DNA of 64,000 bases from Albula goreensis (taxonomy: Eukaryota; Chordata; Actinopteri; Albuliformes; Albulidae), in assembly GCA_022829145.1 (NCBI GenBank), contig CM040753.1, positions 20,113,884-20,177,883 on the forward strand, read 5' to 3'. Below are positions 61,190-64,000 of the stretch, one piece after another (position 1 is the first letter of the stretch; each line of letters opens with the position of its first letter). The translations under genes and the position numbers were made by a program. Below the pieces are notes generated by a model. It saw only the letters and a program-made list of their open reading frames with translations. It was not told where the DNA came from and did no database searches.

Positions 61190-61870
61190 GATGACCATAG
61201 TGTGCTAACTATTTTAGCTATCATTGTGTTTCTTGATTAACATATTTTAATGTAGTACTATGCTATGACTGAAATGTAACTCCCTAATACAAACAACACT
61301 ATCCATAGCTAGCTAGGTAAAGGCAGAACAGAACTATAAGTGAAAGAACCAGCCTATTTTCAGGGAGAAAATTCCTGCAAATGACTTGTTTTCATTAAGA
61401 ATCATCTCATAATTTATTTTAATTTCTCAGTAAAATATGTTTACCACTATGGCATCTTGTAACTTTTGGTTCTTGGAAACATTGGAGATTGGTGTTAGCT
61501 AGAAAGTGGTGGGTAGCTAGCAAGTTCAGCTGACCATAGTTTTCCAGCAATATCAACGAGGATCTATCAAAGCCATTTCATCTAAACAAGCAAAGCCAAT
61601 GCTAATCCTAGCTACCTATATGCTAACTTACTGTACAGATGGGCTGCTGCTATTATGAAGCAAGCTGTAGTACACTTGCAAGCTACCAATCCACTAGTTG
61701 CTGAATTAACATATAGGCATGTTAGTACTTAAATGAAACTTCCTACTGAGTATGGCTACATTAATCTACTAAAACACCATTACTCATCTAGCTAAATAGG
61801 CTACCTTACATCAAAACTGACTGATCTCCTGTTAGAATCAGCTAAATTGCCATTCAAGTAACACATAATT
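61190..61870. repeat. region rich in GCTA/TAGC palindromes
   Basis: TAGCTA, GCTAGC, AGCTAGCTAG and related words recur about every 40-80 bases (for example near 61310, 61495, 61515, 61605, 61790). Such irregular TAGC-rich stretches are known in fish introns and intergenic DNA. Not a simple tandem repeat. Confidence 0.5.
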
Positions 61871-62767
61871 TGTTCCATTACAGAATTAAAATGAAACATG
61901 ACACTTGACAATTCCACATCAGTCCTCAGTGCTTTCAGCTGACCAGCAATTCTGTTCACACAGCAAAGGTAGGTCCAAGGAAAATTCCTGTCATCCCAAA
62001 AGCTTTGTCCAACTATAATTTCACTTCACAGTCCACCAAACGTATAATTTTCTTCAGTCTGGATGTACAAGAAGCAGAACGGTGATCAACAGTGAAGGGT
62101 TTCTCTACGACAAGCTGTAACACTGCCAATTCTTGATTGATCACAGCAGTTAGTGATATTTAAAAGCTCAAAATCATACCTACTGCACTTTTCAAGTAGC
62201 TGAAGACACTGTTTACTCAAATTACTTGGTTTCTTGTCTGAAGTTGTGGCAGACTATAAGGAGAAAACAAAAAACAGCGACCAAGACCCTGGACTCCTGC
62301 CGCTGACACTTCAGTAAATTAAATATGGCTTAAAGTATGGAGACAACAAGCTTACACAACTATACTTTAAATAATGACAAAGTAAATGTGTTTGATAGTG
62401 GCAAGCATTAAAAATTCTTCTTATGTTTACCAAATTTATGAATTGATGACTGCAATGAACCATGCTGTGAATTAAAAAAATATATATGAGAACTTGTCTA
62501 TGGTGACTCTGCAGTACTTACTTGTACATGCAATTTTGACCATTTAGAGTGATTCATTCTTAAAAGCAGATTATGTATGTTACCCATGAATCTGGCATCT
62601 CAATGCTGTGATGATGAAACTAAATAATCATTAAATTATTATTATCCACCCATCTGCTATGAACTGCACAAACATCTACTGTTTGAGAATAATAATGTAT
62701 TTCATAACATATGGAGTCAGAGTGATGCTGAAGTGTTTCAGGGAGCTCATAAAATGGAGCTGAGTTT

Positions 62768-62778
62768 CCCCCTAGTGG
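62768..62778 (-). promoter_or_regulatory. CTCF-like motif, reverse
   Basis: CCCCCTAGTGG is the reverse complement of CCACTAGGGGG, the first eleven positions of the CTCF core; the next base does not fit. Confidence 0.35.
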
Positions 62779-64000
62779 TGAGAGAGAGCCCTATTACACT
62801 GGTCAGATTTTCCAGCTAAACAAGTCAATAAAAATAACTTTTTAATCATGTTTTCTGTTTGGCTTCAGAAAGCGAATGTGTTTTCCCCCATTGACAGGCA
62901 GATATCAGACAAATGCAATTCACCATCAAAAACTGTTGGGTGCCAGTATTCACCCTGACCTTAGGCATAAATTATATATTATATGACTTTTTATGTTGTT
63001 AATATTTCTGCATAAAATATCTAAACTGTATTGCCTGTCCAAATAAACACATTCTTCTCTCTAGCTCTCAATCCTTCCAAAATTCAGGCACTCATTACAA
63101 GCCTAACATTAACTGTGAGAAGCTCATGCAGTATTTTTAAAAGCACTATTTATTCCACAGTACCACAAGGTTAAAAAGAGCGAAACTGCACTGGATCCAC
63201 TGTTTCATCATATGGAGCTAAATATGTTTCTGAAAGGGTGCTTTGTCAATATTTACCTGCCAATATTCAATATTCTTCATGGATATTTAATCCAGGTGTG
63301 TGTAACATGTATATGTACCTATAATTCTGGAAATACTATTGTAATTGAGATGTGTAAATTCACCCCTTTTATGGATGTACCCAACATGCTCTAAACAGGT
63401 CTGAAATGAAGGTGGTGACTCAGGTCATCTCGTATACATCACACCTCTGCAAAATGCCAGCTGTTAATCTGGACAATAACTACACTGGTACATCTCTAAC
63501 AAGTAATGTTTCCAAAGGTTTGGTATTTACAGTATACCCTCACATTAATCTTATTACCATTAATACATACTTGCTTTGGAAATACAGTATGGTCACCTTG
63601 GTTCTGAGAGTAGGTGTTTCCATCCAAGGTAGACCAAAAGAGAAGTGGAGAGAATTTCCAACACTTGCATCTGAACATGAACATTCATTACAAAATGTGA
63701 CATCATCAGTTAAGCAGAAGGTGATTCATAATCTCGGATGGGGAGCAAGGTAATCATATCTCTTATTGCATGGAGGGGCTGTATATGACTGTGGCACGAA
63801 ACCCACAGGAGACCTACCCCTGTTACAGTGGCACAGCCGAGCACACTGCAGGAGCACAGGCTGGCCACATGAGGTCACAACAGACCACACTGCAGGAGTG
63901 GAGACAAAAATACGCCAGCCGGAGATGTAGCTGAGGTCAGGTGTCCCTGAAGAAACTCCAGCTCCTGAACTGTGCTGTGCTACTGAGTCCCAAAACTCCA

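Noticed and set aside
63406-63753. 115-codon plus-strand ORF
   Set aside because: No domain, no compositional shift, and no splice or promoter context support it as a gene.

Overview
The window is vertebrate nuclear DNA, most likely from a teleost fish. It has GT-AG introns, long CA/GA/TATC microsatellites, fish-type interspersed repeats, and two recognisable genes whose proteins match vertebrate families. The background is AT-rich and gene-poor. I could not identify the species.

Layout: (1) 1-11,500 has no recognisable gene. It holds two long CA microsatellites and a decayed minus-strand L1/Tx1-type LINE relic (about 6,330-7,870). (2) About 11,600-20,550 holds a plus-strand creb3l3-like gene, encoding an ER-anchored bZIP factor (CREBH). 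Nine coding exons join in phase to give 412 residues. A further first exon, an HNF4-type DR1 site and a CRE-like octamer lie just upstream. (3) 20,550-24,900 is intergenic, with one CpG-rich patch. (4) 25,660-27,213 is an intact intronless relaxin-3 receptor gene (rxfp3-like GPCR) on the plus strand. It has a textbook TATA/CCAAT promoter and a short upstream ORF in strong Kozak context. CpG-rich DNA flanks it from about 24.9 to 28.4 kb. (5) 28,430-64,000 is a 36-kb stretch without a convincing gene. It contains a complete non-autonomous hAT element with target-site duplications (55,401-56,133), tRNA-derived and other SINE-like pieces, microsatellites, a 49-bp tandem triplication, and several stretches that read like conserved regulatory DNA.

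The most interesting unexplained structure is a pair of inverted copies of one element, at about 33,085-33,390 and 45,420-45,800. They are about 95% identical over a 130-bp core while their flanks are diverged. That pattern suggests either a constrained, locally duplicated non-coding element or an undescribed dispersed repeat family.

The two genes have no known direct functional link. creb3l3 products act in liver and intestine (ER stress, acute phase, lipid metabolism), and rxfp3 products act mainly in brain as Gi-coupled receptors. The gene desert beyond rxfp3 looks like regulatory space for rxfp3 or for a gene outside the window. Exon joins, motif matches and identity counts were made by eye; no database search was run.
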